From: Marinibacterium sp039179965 | Lineage (GTDB): Bacteria > Pseudomonadota > Alphaproteobacteria > Rhodobacterales > Rhodobacteraceae | Reading direction: 5' to 3' | DNA: 5,376 nucleotides | Assembly (NCBI GenBank): GCA_039179965.1 | Contig: JBCDEC010000280.1 | Coordinates: 1-5,376 of the forward strand | Shown here: positions 4,229 through 5,376 of the stretch, in pieces | Layout: the number at the start of each line of letters is the position of its first letter | Numbering within the stretch: position 1 is the first letter of the stretch | The notes under the pieces: generated by a model | Seen by the model: only the letters and a program-made list of their open reading frames with translations | The model's database searches: none | What the model was told of the DNA's origin: nothing | Position numbers and translations under genes: made by a program

Positions 4229-4954
4229 ATGGAATGGCGTGATACAGGGATCCTGCTGTCGGTGCGCCGGCACGGCGAAAGTGCTGCGATTCTGGATGTG
4301 TTTACCGAATCTCATGGCCGTCACGCCGGGGTCGTGCGCGGGGGCGCCTCCCGCAAGATCGCGCCGATCCTGCAACCCGGCGCGCAATTGGATCTCACCT
4401 GGCGCGCGCGGCTCGAAGACCATATCGGCAGCTATGCGGTGGAACCCTTGCGCAGCCGCGCCGCCAATGCGCTGTCGGGCCGGTTGGCGCTGGCCGGACT
4501 CAATACCGTCACCGCACTTCTGGCCTTCTGCCTGCCCGAACGCCAACCCCATGGCGGGCTGTATGCCGCGTCCGAGCGGCTTCTGGATCTGTTGGGCCAG
4601 GACGAGGTCTGGCCGCTGGCCTACCTGCAATGGGAACTGGCCCTGCTGGAGGATATGGGCTTTGGTCTCGACCTCAGCGCCTGCGCCGTCACCGGCGCGG
4701 TGGACGGGCTGGTCTATGTCTCGCCGCGCACCGGGCGGGCGGTCAGCGCGGCGGGTGCGGGCGACTGGGCGGACCGGCTCCTGCCCTTGCCCGGCTGCCT
4801 GCGCGGCGAGGGCGGGGCACCCGATACCGAGGTGGCGCAGGCGCTGGCCGTGACCGGGCATTTTCTGGACCACCGGCTGGCGCCGGAACTGGGTGACAAA
4901 CCCATCCCGGATGCGCGTGCCCGTTTTGTTGCGGCGTTCACCCGTCGGCTTTGA
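4229..4954 (+). CDS. recO: DNA repair protein RecO
   Basis: RecO works with RecR (and RecF) to displace single-strand-binding protein and load RecA at gaps in the RecFOR recombination-repair pathway. The 241-residue product starts with MEWRDTGILLSVRRHGESAAILDVFTESHG in two conserved stretches (1-30), the OB-fold that binds DNA, followed by GRHAGVVRGGASRK (30-43). A helical C-terminal domain covers about 80-241. The Cys4 zinc site of some RecO proteins is absent; only Cys152 of CAVTG remains, beside YVSPRTGRAVS (163-173). The frame stays open back to 3995, but the ATG at 4229 is chosen because family similarity begins exactly there and because the upstream 78 residues are Pro/Arg-rich and unlike RecO. 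No good Shine-Dalgarno sequence precedes it; the only G-run, GGGG, is 1 nt from the ATG. Its 3' end overlaps the converging lipoprotein gene by 17 bp. Confidence 0.93.
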   Translation: MEWRDTGILLSVRRHGESAAILDVFTESHGRHAGVVRGGASRKIAPILQPGAQLDLTWRARLEDHIGSYAVEPLRSRAANALSGRLALAGLNTVTALLAFCLPERQPHGGLYAASERLLDLLGQDEVWPLAYLQWELALLEDMGFGLDLSACAVTGAVDGLVYVSPRTGRAVSAAGAGDWADRLLPLPGCLRGEGGAPDTEVAQALAVTGHFLDHRLAPELGDKPIPDARARFVAAFTRRL

Positions 4955-5333
4955 AGACCATCTCGCGGCCGTCTTCAGTGGACAGGATCAGCGTGTCGCC
5001 CAGGACCTCGACCTGGCGCATCTGGCCGAGCGCCTGAAAAAACGCATCCTCCGCGGCCTGGTCCGGACACAGCATGCGGGTGGAGGCCAGAGGGCCGGTT
5101 TCAAACCAGGGATAGGGGGCATCCATGGCGCCGGTGTACGAGTTGCACGGCGCCTTGCCGGCGATCTGGCCGGTTTGCGGAAACAACATCGTCGCCTCTG
5201 CGGCAAAGGCTGTTCCGTCCAGGCTCTCCAGCATCCAGGTTTTCTCCGCCCCGCCATAGGCCCTGACGGTTTCATCCCCGACGCAGGCGCTGGCGGCGAG
5301 CAGGACGGGCAGGGCCCAAAGGATCTGTTTCAT
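4938..5333 (-). CDS. META-domain (HslJ-like) lipoprotein
   Basis: From the chosen start the product is 131 residues. It opens with a lipoprotein signal, MKQILWALPVLLAASAC, with a lipobox-like ASAC and lipidated Cys17; no Asp follows at position +2, so outer-membrane sorting is likely. The rest fits the META/HslJ fold: TWMLESLDG (32-40), then IAGKAPCNSYTG (57-68), STRMLCP (84-90), EDAFFQAL (95-102) and a closing LILSTEDGREMVFKADG. The two Cys of PCN and LCP (63 and 89) may pair. HslJ in E. coli is linked to heat shock and novobiocin resistance, but the biochemical function of the domain is not settled. The start at 5333 gives the most typical signal peptide, with GAAAG 7 nt upstream; an ATG at 5351 would add MNESLK and lacks a ribosome-binding site. 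The gene is transcribed toward recO and overlaps its last 17 bp. No promoter is visible before the window ends. Confidence 0.83.
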   Translation of the reverse strand: MKQILWALPVLLAASACVGDETVRAYGGAEKTWMLESLDGTAFAAEATMLFPQTGQIAGKAPCNSYTGAMDAPYPWFETGPLASTRMLCPDQAAEDAFFQALGQMRQVEVLGDTLILSTEDGREMVFKADG

Positions 5334-5376
5334 CTTGAGGCTTTCGTTCATGCGCGCCGGGTCGGGCCCAAAGGGG

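Noticed and set aside
3776..4873. A 365-codon open frame on the - strand across recO
   Set aside because: Antisense to RecO, low-complexity Arg/Gly/Ala-rich product with no domain; an artefact of high G+C.
1..5376. Mobile element, CRISPR array, toxin-antitoxin, phage or defence system
   Set aside because: No transposase, integrase, array of spaced repeats, tRNA or foreign-looking gene was found; every sizeable gene belongs to a core alphaproteobacterial locus.

Overview
This window is a chromosomal housekeeping block from an alphaproteobacterium, most likely a member of the Rhodobacterales (Roseobacter/Rhodobacter group). The evidence is high G+C content, strong GC bias at third codon positions, and the order rsh – DUF2062 – lepB – rnc – era – DUF1491 – recO, which together with the protein sequences (for example the NQRLEFLGDRVLGL block of RNase III and the MEWRDTGI start of RecO) resembles that group. 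The assignment comes from recognition of these sequences, not from a search.

Layout. Bases 1-123 are the last 40 codons of a RelA/SpoT-type (p)ppGpp enzyme. A DUF2062 membrane protein follows (157-822). A 183-bp spacer then holds two AT-rich palindromes and a candidate promoter. Next comes the core run on the + strand: signal peptidase I (lepB, 1006-1842), overlapping RNase III (rnc, 1839-2519) by 4 nt; the GTPase Era (2604-3512); a small DUF1491 protein (3630-3956); and RecO (4229-4954). On the - strand, converging on recO with a 17-bp tail overlap, is a small META-domain (HslJ-like) lipoprotein (4938-5333).

How the genes relate. lepB, rnc and era are commonly found together in bacteria. 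LepB releases exported proteins from their signal peptides, RNase III cuts double-stranded RNA including pre-rRNA, and Era binds the 3' end of 16S rRNA during 30S assembly. RecO loads RecA in gap repair. The upstream rsh ties the locus loosely to growth control.

The coding content is ordinary. What merits a second look is in the spacers: a paired AT-rich palindrome after the DUF2062 gene, a strong GC hairpin 4 nt after the era stop, a 15-bp tandem repeat that copies the Shine-Dalgarno sequence of the DUF1491 gene, a 17-bp-period C-rich repeat that could form a G-quadruplex on the - strand, and a recO start with no usable ribosome-binding site and a possible -10 box placed for a leaderless message. 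I found no new defence, mobile or CRISPR system, and no RNA gene.
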